A stretch of 64,000 nt of DNA, from the NCBI GenBank assembly GCA_019096195.1, contig JAGTXK010000138.1:496001-560000 (forward strand), written 5' to 3'. A program made the position numbers and the translations under genes. Each line of letters starts with the position of its first letter. The first letter of the stretch is position 1. The notes under the pieces are model-generated. The model ran no database searches, was not told the DNA's origin, and was given only the letters and a program-made list of their open reading frames with translations. Origin of the DNA: Boletus sp. NGJ (taxonomy: Eukaryota > Basidiomycota > Agaricomycetes > Boletales > Boletaceae). This document shows, one piece after another, positions 47,045 through 58,689 of the stretch.

Positions 47045-47996
47045 CTACTCGGTATCGAACACCAACGCCCTCACCTCAATCGACTGCCTCGGCGGTGCAC
47101 TCGCAGGGCTCGTCTTGTCCGGAAACGCTGAATGCGGCGCAAACTGCGCCTTGTCCGTATCCGAGTCAAAGCACTTGATGAGTATCACCTCGTCCGGCGT
47201 CTGATCCGACAAGTAATACCACTTGTGTCCACCGTTGTACCTGAAACTGTTCGTGCTAGAATCACGATCAGGATAAACGAGGCGTGTTGCCAACAAGTCC
47301 CTCTCTAGATCGACGGAGCGGTAATCGGCGACCGCAAGCGGGTCATGGGCCACGGTATTCGCGATCGGCCTGCATAACCGTACGTGATATCAATGACTGG
47401 TAAGGAGGGATTGAGCTCACCTCCACACGTTGATGACGCGATAGCGTCCCTTCATCAGTCTTTCTGCGTCGTCCCCAAGACGGTCCTTGACAAACTGTTC
47501 TTCCGTAGATTTCATCTTGTCCACATGGACAGCATACTGCGGAAGATATAAAACAATCAACGAGAGATAACCCTGAAACCAGTAAGACAATACTCACCGC
47601 TGGGTCAAGTGCCTTGAAAGACGACGTCTGAGCACTCGGGCTCTTCCGGATGGTGTGGTTAAAGATGACGACCCTCTTGGCACCAGCACACTCCCTCAGT
47701 ATCTCTTCGCATTGGGCATAATAAACCGTCTGGATATTCTCTTCACTAACAAAGTCTTTCTCCACACTGGGGTATCTCGTGAACAGGAACCCGCTGACAT
47801 CGAGACCCCCCACCTCTTCCCTGCCTCTCGCATCGTGGATGACCACAGAGTGGGTACACGAGAGCATGTTGCTCCTAGGCACACCTTCGGGAGTCTCATC
47901 AGCGTGATAGTACGGGGTCTGACCATCTGTTGTAGTTGAAGCACAGTAATTGAGGGTCGTTGGGACATCGCGGGGAGCAAGCATTCCAACGGTCAT
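47045..47996 (-). CDS. asaB/CmcJ-like hydroxylase/desaturase family protein
   Basis: A protein of the fungal family named after the hydroxylase/desaturase asaB and related to the CmcJ/GA4-desaturase group. Conserved blocks are SVVIHDARGREEVGGLDVSGF, RVVIFNHTIRKS, VHVDKM (metal-site His), RYRVINVWRPIANTVAHDPLA and KWYYLSDQTPDEVILIKCFDS. The end is SIEVRALVFDTE. Two introns. Such enzymes often sit in secondary-metabolite clusters, but no cluster is evident here; neighbours are housekeeping genes. Confidence 0.78.
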
Positions 47997-48513
47997 GGTG
48001 ATGGCTGTAAAGTGACCCTGTTATCTCGCGAGGTGTTGCACATATGGACCGCTGTGAAAAGGGTTTATGATACTCCGATCGATGGAGATAGGCGATTGGC
48101 AGTGCAAATATGGCGGTCGGGCCCTAGACTCTAGTGCGTATTATCCTTTCTGAGACGATGCCTTCATATGTACCCACAAGTCGGCTAGATCACATCTGGA
48201 CTTTGATGGGCACTGAGACTCTCGTGCACAGATCTGGGAAGTTGGAACTTCGAAGAACGCTATCGGCATGCATGGCCTTAATTGCGGAGCACGCGACTCG
48301 GAGTTTAAGGTCTTCCCCCTCAAACCCGTGTGATGATCAAGGAATCTTGACCTTAGTTGAATATTTTCTCGTTTACCGTTCGGCTTGTACTTCTTAGCAG
48401 AGCCTCAGATGATTTCGGTTCGTTTCACTTTGGGCATCCAGGTTGGATCGAACGTGCCACTTCGATTCGATTCAACTCAGTTCACGAAAAAAAAAACAGT
48501 ATTACAAGGGTTT
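47997..48513. other. spacer between the asaB-like gene and RPN6
   Basis: Both neighbours are on the minus strand, so this holds the promoter of the asaB-like gene and the 3' end of RPN6. No gene is supported. Confidence 0.4.
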
Positions 48514-50343
48514 TCATGCGATTTTCACCGTCTAGTGTCGTAGCCATTATTACGCAGCGGGGAATCATTGTAGGCGCAGAGCATACCTTTGCGTACAGCG
48601 AGTCCACCACTTTACCGACTTGCTCGAGAGTATCGATAGCAGCGCCATACGAGTTCTAAAACAGCAAGCACCCACGACATGAGCACTAAATAGTCGATCG
48701 TCAAGGGGAAAACGTACGTCAACTTCGGGTTTGTCATACACAAGAAGACACCCCCTTCCCTGATCGAGTACCCCGTGAAAGACTTTGTCCAAGATCATTT
48801 GTGATAGTCTACCAAAAGTGTCAATCTGAAGGGAACACTCGGACGACGTTCCTTACTTTGCTTCGACATCCTGCCGGCTTTGGCCAACCTGTTTCGCCAC
48901 GTAGTCAATTTCCACGACAGAGTATGGTTCGACGATACGAAGTAGGTTTTGCTGCAGCAGAGTATCGTATAGCGCGGCGAGGTGAGAACGAATCGTCTGG
49001 TCGGACGAGAGCTCTGGAGGGAATATTCGGATCTCGATGGTGTAAGACCGACGAGAAACTGACCGTCTTTATAATCGCGCAAAACTTTCTCGAACTCGGC
49101 CAGGTTACGGTTTTGGTGAGCGACCGCAATCGCGCGCATGCACTCGATTTCTCGCAACTGAGCGTACTTGGTTGCGAGCTTAACGGATAGCAGCGATGTG
49201 ACATCTTCGGGCTAGATTACTCGACGGTTCATAAGGGTGGAAGATGCTTGATGGTGGATGGACTGACCAAGTTCAGCATGACTTTGCACAGAAGCATGTA
49301 CTTGAGCGCAGTCAGTGCAGCCGGATCGTCTTGAGCGGTCATGTTCTCAAACGTCTCAAAAAAGTATGAATATGCTGTGCTGTAATCTTTGTCCTCTGCA
49401 TGTAGGACGCCAGACTGGAGGTCGAGAGCGGCTTGGAGGTGAGGTGGGCAATATATCGAGTTTGCAGCAGTTCTGGCGGAAGTGAGTGCAGCCTTGTAGA
49501 TGATGACTTTTGGTTAACATGCTTGAGACAAGGAGAGAAGCGACGTACCTTTGCCTTGGTGAAGTTACCTATCCCTCGATAAACTTGACTTTCGAGAAGA
49601 TGGACCTCGGTGAGAATCATCTTATCGTCGAGTTTCTTGAGCTCCGTCAAAAGTGCATCGATTCGCGCCAAGGCGGCCTTGAATTGCAGGACTTCTAATT
49701 GTCTGCAAATGTAAGTTGAGCAACCCAGTGGGATTACTTGGCATTCTGGTGCTCTCACAGAGCGACGAGGCGAATTTCTAGACTATGCTTGAGGAATATG
49801 CGCTTTTCACGTTTTGACCAGTCGATGTTGTCCATGAGAACGTCGATTTGAGTTTGACGACTGTTGGGGATGTCCTTGAAGTAATTGAGCAACGTTCGAA
49901 CTAGATGTCAGTTGTTAGGAAGCGTACTATAATGCAGCACCAGTATGGATATATAACCTACTGAGCTTGGCGGTTTTGGCCTTTGCTGTCGACGACATGA
50001 ATGACCTTGAGAGCGTGATGACCTCTGCCAGGCCGTTTGCATTTCTGCACATAATCAGGTTCGTGTGGGGTTCGAAGGAAAGTACACACACCTTTGATCA
50101 CGGTGAAGTTCAGCGAGCTTGATCATGGCAGATTCTTGGTCTCTGAGTGACAGATCTCGATCACCAATGGAGGATGTTCCTTTGGACGTCGATGCTGCGA
50201 AAGATATGATACCCTGGTGTAGGATGTAATGTGATGAACGCACTTGCTGAAACCAGAATCTGTTTGTAGATCTGCTCGGCACGCGTTGGGTTGGTGGCAG
50301 CGACAGACTCGGCCTCTTTTAGCAGTACGTCGTTGTTAGACAT
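48514..50343 (-). CDS. RPN6: 26S proteasome lid subunit Rpn6 (PCI domain)
   Basis: A scaffold subunit of the proteasome regulatory particle. The start [19 protein letters not shown] and helical-repeat segments follow the family order: [71 protein letters not shown] and [17 protein letters not shown]. The PCI/winged-helix part shows [20 protein letters not shown] and [20 protein letters not shown], then [18 protein letters not shown] last micro-exon after a CTAG acceptor gives TVKIA and the stop (48514-48516), matching the usual Rpn6 C-terminus. About ten introns. Confidence 0.9.
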
Positions 50344-50449
50344 CGTAGTGATTAGAAGGCAAGCAGTGTTGAATTGGAGCTCGACGCCTTGCCAGACAAT
50401 GACGCGTCTCCGGTCGTGGGAAAATGGCGGGTTCGAGGCCAGATCAGCA

Positions 50450-51098
50450 TCAGGAACATTATTAAATTATTATTATAACTCTCATAATTGCTACAATTTC
50501 AATAATTATTACTTAAAAGGTAGGCTAATATATGATCAAATGACATTAATAATAGTTGAAAAGCTTGTGATTAAGTAATCTTGGCTTCTAATTTGTAAGT
50601 TACAATATATATTTATTATTGAGCACAATATATTATAATGTAATTGAATGGTTATTTGATAATAATATGATATGACAATATAAAGGTCAAATAAATCATC
50701 AATGTGAAAAACAATTATAAACATTATAGAAAAATATTTTTACTATTATAATATAAATATTTCCTTGTTTACCTCTTCTTGTTCATTTCCATTGTCATAT
50801 TACATGATTAGTCACATGACCACATGTGACTGTGAAAACATCACATGACTTAGGTCTAGATTTAATTATGTGACACATCTCATGTATTTAATTTCCCACA
50901 ATCATACCCATTTTAATATTTATACACATACTTCCTTTCCTTTACTCTACTATAGTAATTCCTCTCATGCATAGCATGGTCTGTGCACACACCTATAACC
51001 TATATAAAGTAGACACTTTGACAACTAAAATCCCTATTTTAATCCACTTGTTCACTATTCTGGTCATTGTTTGGATTTTTAACTCTTGTAGACTGTAT
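50450..51098. other. AT-rich block left of the nested transposon
   Basis: Composition changes sharply within about 100 bp of the RPN6 start. The block is dominated by A/T words (TTATTATTATAA, AATAATTATT, TAATATATGATC) with CACATGA/TCACATG-type short repeats near 50800-50850. No gene. It resembles the flank beyond 63516, so the DNA transposon appears to have landed inside one AT-rich block. Confidence 0.6.
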
Positions 51099-51100
51099 TA

Positions 51101-51159
51101 TAGTGGTTTCCATAAGTATGTGGAAAATGCATTGAAGAAAGTCACGCCTCGGAGACAGC
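51101..51159 (+). repeat. left terminal inverted repeat of the DNA transposon
   Basis: Begins TAGTGGTTTCCATAAGTATG directly after a TA (51099-51100). It pairs without gaps with 63455-63513; the nine mismatches are all transitions. Confidence 0.85.
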
Positions 51160-51239
51160 TGCAGAAGGACTCTGGAAGTGGCTGACTGGGTAGCCTGCAG
51201 CTGAATAAGCATCGTTGATTTTGCAAGCCACCACCACTC

Positions 51240-51535
51240 ATGCCTGGATGCTGCCGCATTGTATCTCCTAACCTCAAAGCCCACATCCCCCTCTTGTATC
51301 ATGAAGACCATAGTGTCCAACAGATCTGTCACATATTGGGTGTCAAAAAGTCACTCGTTTACAAGACACTCTCTTGTACTCAAGATATGGGACTGTAGCA
51401 AACCTAAACAAGTACTCTTGTACTACCAGTTGCCCCCAAGTACTCACCTCAGCGGATGTTGCTCTTATCTCTACTGTTATTTAGTATTGGAGTACCATCT
51501 ACCTTGACAAGCTTCAAAGTGAGCTTTGGGCTAAG
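51240..51535 (+). pseudogene. DDE transposase, N-terminal part (split by LTR element)
   Basis: ATG at 51240 opens the helix-turn-helix DNA-binding region: PNLKAHIPLLYHEDHSVQQI followed by CHILGVKKSLVYKTLS. After a small frame change near 51390 the linker follows (TSADVALISTVI, a stop, then YLDKLQSELWAK). The frame then meets the LTR retrotransposon at the CTAAG duplication. The same frame resumes at 60908 beyond the LTR. Frame change and stop show decay in addition to the insertion. Confidence 0.7.
51531..51535 (+). repeat. target-site duplication CTAAG, left
   Basis: CTAAG directly before the left LTR; the identical five bases follow the right LTR at 60903-60907. Confidence 0.85.
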
Positions 51536-52508
51536 TGTTACGGTTACCGAAGGAGGTACATCTTTTCCCCTTCCTTCACCTCCTGTAGAACTATGGGACG
51601 ACCTATTCTTCGACTCAGACCAGGGATTCCCCCACGACACCAACTCTGGCATTGCCCCATCCGGAACCCCCCTTTTAGGAAGTTATTCGTAACTCCCTTT
51701 TTAGGAACCTATCCATTTGGTATGGACATCGCCTTCCTTATTTCACCTGATATATGCTTTCTTCCTTCTTGACCCGATCATAGATATTGCCTCCTCAGCT
51801 GTGCTCTCTCGTGCATAGCCTAGTATTCCTACCTTCCCATTCTGACTCATGCCTTGATCTGTTTATAGTAATCTTTCATCTGTGACTGACAATTACTATA
51901 TTCATTATGAAGCCTGCCCTCAACGAATAAGGCCTATAAATAGGGGTGTGGGCCCTTCATGTAACTCTAACCTAGATCTACACTCCTTCCTGTGTAATCT
52001 ACCTGCTTCTCCCACAAAGGTTCCACTTCACCTCAGAAGCCTTCTCTATGCTCTGGAGGTGATTGCCCTCGCGCTTGTGATCATCCTTCTCATCACTTCG
52101 CACTTGTGCGCCGTTGTTGCCGTTACAGGCTTCTAAAGCTTTGGCAACTCCAATGACCAACAGAGGTTGGTTGTCATTGGTCAGAACTCTGCCACTGACC
52201 CAGCAAGCCTGGGACTCTGCCACTGGCACTAGGCCATATAAGTCCAGAGAACTAGCTGACAGAAGGCAACTGTCTCTGGCCTTCGCATCCAGTCTGCCCA
52301 TCCTTCACGAAGGATCGCGCCACCATGGTAAATCCAAGACTTCGCCATTGGTCGTAGAGGTAACAAGAGGACTCTATGTAAAGCTAGCAGTTGGTCCCCA
52401 GTCAGAGGAAACCTTGGGCCTCTGGAGGTATATTCCCTCAAGTCCTGCTAGTCCTATAATCCAACAGGGGTTATACAGGAATGTGTCACATTGTTACCCG
52501 GCGTAACA
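51536..52508 (+). repeat. left LTR, 973 bp
   Basis: Starts TGTTACGGTTACC and ends GGCGTAACA (TG...CA with a TGTTAC/GTAACA short inverted repeat). It has a TATA box CTATAAATAGG at 51934-51944, which sets the transcription direction as plus. Compared with the right LTR it differs by scattered substitutions and one 28-bp gap only. Confidence 0.88.
51934..51944 (+). promoter_or_regulatory. TATA box in the left LTR
   Basis: CTATAAATAGG about 400 bp into the LTR, conserved in the two other LTR copies (right LTR near 60356-60366; inverted copy near 53250-53260). It marks the U3/R side and the LTR orientation. Confidence 0.55.
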
Positions 52509-52681
52509 CCCGTGATGATGTGGCTTCTTCTTCTCGATCTTCTCCTAGGAGACGGAAAAGGTTGATTCTGCACAGTACGTAGAGTGAGGGCCTATCCCTT
52601 GATAGGTGATTTTAATTCCTTGGAATGACAGTGGGAGTTGCTAGACTGAATAGTCTTCAGCAATTTATAACCTAGATCTTT
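52509..52681. other. 173-bp stretch between left LTR and inverted LTR
   Basis: This has no match to the rest of the element that I could find. It could be the first part of the original element's leader, left when a second copy landed here, or DNA from a rearrangement. It does not start with an obvious tRNA-primer site. Confidence 0.35.
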
Positions 52682-53660
52682 TGTTATGCTGGGTAACAAT
52701 GTGACACGTTCCTGTATAACCCCTGTTGGATTATAGGACTAGCAGGACTTGAGGGGAATATACCTCCAGAGGCCCAAGGTTTCCTCTGACTGGGGACCAA
52801 CTGCTAGCTTTACATAGAGTCCTCTTGTTACCTCTACGACCAATGGCGAAGTCTTGGATTTACCATGGTGGCGCGATCCTTCGTGAAGGATGGGCAGACT
52901 GGATGCGAAGGCCAGAGACAGTTGCCTTCTGTCAGCTAGTTCTTCTGGGCTTATATGGCCTAGTGCCAGTGGCAGAGTCCCAGGCTTGCTGGGTCAGTGG
53001 CGGAGTCCTGACCAATGACGACCAACCTCTGTTGGTCATTGGAGTTGCCGAAGCTTTAGAAGCCTGTAACGGCAACAACGGCGCACAAGTGTGAAGTGAT
53101 GAGAAGGATGATCACAAGCGCGAGGGCAATCACCTCCAGAGCATGGAGAAGGCTTCTGAGGTGAAGTGGAACCTTTGCGGGAGAAGCAGGTAGATTACAC
53201 AGGAAGGAGTGTAGATCTAGGTTAGAGTTACATGAAGGGCCCGCGCCCCTATTTATAGGCCTTGACCGTCTAGGGCAGGCTTCATAACGAATATAGTAAT
53301 TGTCAGTCACAGATGAAAGATTACTATAAACAGGATCAAGGCATGAGTCAGAATGGGAAGGTAGGAATACTAGGCTATGCACGAGAGAGCACAGCCGAGG
53401 AGGCAATGTCTATGATCGGGTCAAGAAGGAAGAAAGCATATATCAGGTGAAATAAGGGAGGCGAGTGTCCATACCAAACGGGTAGCTTCCTGAAAAGGGA
53501 GTTACGAATAACTTCCTAGAAAGGAGGGTTCCGGATGGGGCAATGCCTGAGTTGGTGTCGCTGGGGGAATCCCTGGTCCGAGTTGAAGAATAGGTCGTCC
53601 CATAGTCCTACAGGAGGTGAAGGAAGGGGAAAAGATGTACCCCCTTCGGTAACCATAACA
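52682..53660 (-). repeat. third LTR copy, inverted, 979 bp
   Basis: On the minus strand it begins TGTTATGGTTACC and ends CCAGCATAACA, full length. On that strand it is preceded by GAGGAGGGTAA, a plausible polypurine tract, and by the last internal reading frame. It therefore serves as the 3' LTR of the minus-strand gag-pol. Its sequence differs from the outer LTRs at scattered sites. Confidence 0.85.
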
Positions 53661-54800
53661 TTACCCTCCTCGTAGTCTTGAAGTTCCATCTCAAGAACTC
53701 CGATCTCCCTCATTCTCCTTGTAGTTGGTAAGGTCCCAAGAGTCATGTCGAAGACTCCCTGGCTGGGGCATCGTCTGGTAGCCGTGTCCTTCGTCCTCCC
53801 ACAGTATGTGCAAGTTCTTCGTGGGCAAGCATACTGTGGATGGTTGGGGGCAACCACCCTACAGTAGGGGCAATGGTACTGGGGGCAGGCGGGCTGAAGG
53901 TGACCTTGACGTCTGCATTCGTAGCAGCGGATGCCGGTGAGGGGAGCTCGATGGTTATGAGGCGATCTGGTGCCGGGCAGGGGATTGGGATGACTAGCCA
54001 TTGAGTCGGAATGGCTGGTAGGAGAGGCGCTCTGCGGCGGCCCCAGGAATGGGAACAGAGGAAGGAGTAGGGCTCCTCGTTGTAGAGTCCCCCAATGTGT
54101 GGAGAAGACCTCAGTCATTGGGGCGAGAGGGAAGGCCGACCGAGAACACCATGGCTCCTCGTCGGCGGAGGGTCCTGGTGGGTCGGGAAACAGCTGGGGG
54201 AGGAACTGGGAGGACTGGTATTGAGGAGGTTCCTCGGGAGGAGGGGTTGGGATTAGTGGAGGAAGGGGAGGCGACAACGGTGTCATCAGAGGACTGGGCT
54301 CTCTGTGTCTCTGGAGAGTCTCTATCAACTCCGTCAACGCTTCTGATTCCGTTGATGTTCTCCATGGGTCGCTCCGCCACAGAAGGGGATTCGTCTAGGG
54401 GGAACGGGGTAGGAGGGCGTGGTGGTTGACGAGGGGGCAAAGAAAACGCGACTTTCTTCTTCTGAGAGGGAGAGGATGGTGGGGTGGAGGAGGCGATCAC
54501 AGGTGTTGATGGGCAGAAGGGTGAGGGAATAGTTGAATCCCTCGATGAAAAGGAGGTTGAGAACAAGTTCGTGAATCTCGAGGATCCCTTCCGTTGCCCT
54601 TTCTTCTTCGGCGGTCTGTTGGGCATTGGAGTCATAGGGACCTGCCGAGTTCCCATAGGTCCGGGAGAGAAGGGATCGAAGTGAGGAGTAAGATCTATAG
54701 AGGGCGACGAGCTGGACGAGTGAGTCGTCGCAGGAGAAGAAGGGGATAGTCTGGAGGGTCCAGACTGCTGACGGGGTCATCAAGAATGGCGGCATAAAGG
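53625..54800 (-). pseudogene. retrotransposon third ORF with zinc-knuckle-like cysteines
   Basis: Downstream of the chromodomain on the minus strand, frames with changes near 54350 and 54650 encode a Ser/Pro-rich protein (PPLPPLIPTPPPEEPPQY). A cysteine cluster follows: CYECRRQGHLQPACPQYHCP, CRVVAPNHPQYACP and CTYCGRTKDTATRRCP. The first is CX2CX4HX4C, a gag-type zinc knuckle; the others are CCHC-like. The frame continues across the LTR border into TEGGTSFPLPSPP, so the C-terminus is encoded by the start of the LTR. A role in packaging or nucleic-acid binding is inferred only. Confidence 0.6.
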
Positions 54801-55029
54801 TTTCGGTGGTGGGCAGGGGGAGAGTCTGTTGAGGTGTACGGAAAGGGGGGCGAGAGTCATCTACCAGGTGTGATGATAGGGGCAGTAGTCAATCTGGCAG
54901 AAGCACCAGTGTTGTTCAATGTGTTTGGGGATGATGAGATCTGGGTATTGCTTCTGCAGGCAGGCTTGGGTGAGGGCAGCGGATACTGCGGGCAAGCAGA
55001 ATGAAGAGGGAGGTGTTATCTTGGGGCAT

Positions 55030-57830
55030 GGGCTCGTCTCAAAGTCTGAGTCGTCTTTTATACTCCAGGAGTATCTTCTTGGCGTTTCCAAGATTGGCCT
55101 CTAGGTTCCCAAGTTCATGTTCTGCTGCGGAATATCCCTTTCCAGTGTGTCAGGTACTGCCTTCTTCCCGGTTTTCCCTGATGGTTGATGATGCTGTCCA
55201 CTTTGTATTCCTCTTCAGTTCCGACAAGTTCCGGTGGTGGTTGAGTGAAATTGGGGCCGTGTTCTGTGGTCTCCCGATATGGGGAAAGTAGGGACGCGTG
55301 GAACACATTGTGGATCTTCCACTGTTTCGGCAAACTTGAGTCAGAATGCCACGGAGGACACCACTTGAGTAATTTCAAATGGTCCGGTCCGTTTTGGGGA
55401 TAGTTTTCGGGAGGGGACTTGGAGTTTTAGGTTCTTGGCGTCCAGCCATACCTTATCTCCGAGTTTCCAGGGTTTGAAGTGAGAGTGGACTCTCTCCTTC
55501 ATGCGTAGTTGTGCCAGTTTGTGTGCCGCTTCTGCTTCCTTTCTTGATTCTTCTAGGAAAGAGAGTCTCTCCTCCAGGGCTGGTAGGAAGGTTTTTCCGA
55601 TAGAAGGATATGCTCTTGGTTCATATCCAAGGATCAAGGAGAAGGGCGATTTTCCGGTGACCGAGTGGGTTGTAGAGTTGTGAGCGAACTCCGCCATGGG
55701 TAGTAATTCCAACCACTTCTGTGGTTGGCCATCGCAGAATATCTGTAGGTAGGTTTCTAGTTCTTGGTTATATCGTTCCGTTTCGCCATCCGTTTGTGGG
55801 TGGTAGGCCGTGGAAAGGGCGACGTCGTAGTTCAGGAGTCTAGCGAGCTCCTGAGCGAACGCGGATGCGAACTGTGGACCACGATCTGAAACCAATTTGT
55901 CATGTAAACCCGTACCGTAGGAAGACCTTTTTGAAGAAAAGACGGGCTATACCAGCCGCGTCCACCGTTTTTGTGCAAGGGGCGAGAATTACCCCCTTAC
56001 TAAGCCCATGGTCTACCACGACCATGACTGAATCAAAGCCCCCCACTGGGGGCAGGTCGGTGATCAAATCCACTGATAGATGTTGGAAAGGGCGGCGGCC
56101 CTCAAAGGCTAGGGGGGTGACCGGGGGAACCGTAGGGTGTGTCTGGACCTTGTTGCTCTGGCAGACGGCGCAACCAGCGACGAATTTGCGGACGAATGTA
56201 GTGAGTCCGGGCCACCAGTAGTCCTTGGCCAGGAGTTGAGTGGTGCGAAGGTGTCCGCCGTGTCCTCCCTTGAAAGAGGAATGGACGGAGGATACCAACT
56301 CCTGTCGGGCTGGGCCGGGGATGTACATCCGGTTTTTGAAGTAGAGGTTGCCATTGTCGAAGGTCCAGTCTTCCACTTTGGACCAGGTGAAGAGAGGTTC
56401 CCCTTGTCCCTACACATTCTAAGGCAGAGAGTACCAATGGATCTTTCTGGGCAGATCCCTTGATTTTCTCGGCCAACGCTAGGTCGATCATTTGCATACT
56501 TGATAGTCAAATGCATTAGATGGGAGGAGTTGCACATCTTCATTGTCCTTGGAAGTATCGATTTCGTCCCGATGAGATAAACGCGTCTGCGGGGGCCATT
56601 TTTGTTCCAGGTAGGGCTTGGTAGACCATATCATAGTCCTGGAGGAACAAAAGCCATCGTGCCTGTGTCGGGATAATTGCCGGGGTTCCTTGAAGAATGT
56701 CAGGTTCTTGTGGTCGGTCAACACTGTTACGGGGTGGGGGGATCCAAGAAGGTATTGCCGCCACTCTTTCAAACCTCGTATGACAGCCAGTAGTTCCCTG
56801 TCATAGATGTCGTAGTTTCTCTCAGCCGGAGAGAAAGTCTCAGAGAGATAGCCACATGGTTGCATGTCTCCGTTGTCGTTGTTTTGCATGAGTACCGCTC
56901 CTGACACCGTGAGCGAGGCATCCGTCATGAGAGTGAAGGGTTTTGAAGTATCTGGGAAGGCGAGGACGGGTTTCTTGGTGAATGCTGCCTGTAGGGTTCT
57001 GAATGATTTTTCTTGAAGTGATCCCCAGGACCAAGTCGTCGTTTGCTTTGTGAGGTCCAGCAAAGGATGTGCGATGTCGGAAAAGGAGGGGATGAACTTC
57101 CTGTAAAAATTACAGAATCCGATGAAGGACTGTACGTCCTTCACGTTCACCGGGAGGTTTCCATTGCTTGATGGCATTGAGCTTGACTGGGTCCATCTGG
57201 ACTCCGTCCTTCCCTATGATCATCCCAAGATATTCAACTTCTTTGGCTGAGAAGGTACACTTCTCCAGTTTGAGGTACATTTCATGCTGTCGGAAGCGTT
57301 CTAGGACCTTCCGTGTCCTCTCGTCGTGAGTTATCTGATCTGAAGAATGAATCAACAGATCGTCCATGTATATCACCAACCATCCCTCTGCTATATAATC
57401 TCCAAAGAGATCGTCCATGAATGCTTGGAATGTTGCTGGGGAATTGCACATTCCGAAGAACATGACATTTGGCTCAAATAGCCCGAATGGGGTGAGAAAA
57501 GCCACCTTCCACCGATCTTCAGGTTTGATCAAGACATTGTTGTAGCCCCATCGTATGTCGAATTTAGTGAAAATTGACGATCCCTTTAATTTGTCCAGGA
57601 GGTCGGAAATTAAGGGGAGAGGGTAGGCATTCTTGATCGTGTGGCTGTTAAGATACCGGTAGTCTTGGCAGGGGCGGAGTTTCCCATCTTTCTTCTGTAC
57701 AAAGAAGAAAGGAGCGGCCTGGGGAGATTTTGATGGCGATATCTTCCCAGTTTTGAGATGTTCGGTAATGAATTCCCGGCATGCCTGTTGTTCCAATGGG
57801 TTGAGAGGGTACGCCTTGGCTCATTTTCGG
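55030..57830 (-). pseudogene. retrotransposon pol: RT, RNase H, integrase, chromodomain
   Basis: Read on the minus strand. Reverse transcriptase about 57830-57110 with [31 protein letters not shown] and the YMDD catalytic box. RNase H about 56960-56700 with FTLMTDAS, YDIYDRELLAVIRGLKEWR and LTDHKNL. Integrase about 56330-55560 with the GGHGG.....LL..DYWWP zinc region, CAVCQSNK, HLSVDLITDLPP and SDRGPQFAS, then AYHPQTDGETERYNQ. The chromodomain is near 55150-55040 (WKGYSAAEHELGNLEANL), which places it among chromoviruses of the Ty3/Gypsy order. Frame changes near 57130, 56480, 55900 and 55360-55130 prevent a complete polyprotein. Confidence 0.85.
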
Positions 57831-58139
57831 AACAAACGAGTCCTTTAACTCGATGGCATGGTCGTATTGCCTAGAGGGAGGTAATTTGGTGATTGTCTTC
57901 TCCGTGAAGACGTCTTTCGTATTCTTTGAACGCATTCGGTAATACGCTCTTTGTCTTCTGTGCCTGTTGGGCGATCTCGGTAGACAGAGTGGTCCTCTTG
58001 ATGACAAACTCTGGTACATCCCCATGTGCATTGAAGAACTTGGCCCGTTGCAAGGGCGTCCAGTGGCGAAAGGTCTCGTAGAGTCCGTCTTGCACGTACT
58101 CCCTTTCGTCGTGTTCCAGATACCTTAGCAGGTATTGCT

Positions 58140-58660
58140 GTTCAAGTGTTCCCGGTGGATCGCCTTGAGTCCACCGATAGGAAGACAGTACTATTGTTAT
58201 CCTGTCCTTCCGTCCAGTTGATATCAGGGTTCACTGCCCTGAGCCATGGAAGTCCTAAGATGACTTCGTCCTTGCCACAATTGAGGACATAGAGATCCCG
58301 CTGTTCTCGTATGCCTCCGTAGTCCAACATGACGTTGGTCCTTTCCTTGATGGTTCCAGACTGGTTTTGGGTTCCATCTACGTTCCAGGCTCGGACCGGA
58401 TTGTCCAGCTTCCATGTGGGTAACCCCATCTTCTCCACCGCGTGTCTTGAGATGAAGCATCCTGTTGCTCCACTGTCGATTAAGGCTTTTGTTCCAACGA
58501 TTTTGCCATCCTGCTTCCAGATCGAGAGAGGAATGTGAATAGAATTACTCTTCGATCCAGAAATAAATACAGGGGCAATCGTGTAGGAAGAGGGTGACGT
58601 TGGTACATCTCTTCCACCTAAAAAGACGTTTGGTCCATGGGAGAAGGGGGAATTTGCATA
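58140..58660 (-). pseudogene. retrotransposon aspartic protease
   Basis: The minus-strand frame carries the retropepsin motif ALIDSGATGCFISRHAVEKM and the second conserved block EVILGLPWLRAVNPDINW. It lies between gag and RT and is linked to both through frame changes. It would cleave the polyprotein in an active element. Confidence 0.75.
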
Positions 58661-58689
58661 GCAGGTCCTAGGGCAAGAGAGTTGACATT

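Noticed and set aside
51882-52136. 84-codon plus-strand frame in the LTR, with a membrane-like helix, present in all three LTR copies
   Set aside because: The copies differ mainly by amino-acid-changing substitutions and the frame overlaps the TATA box; copying of the LTR alone explains the shared frame.
52114-52506. 130-codon frame in the LTR
   Set aside because: Non-coding LTR sequence by position; in the right LTR the frame is shortened and altered by the 28-bp deletion.
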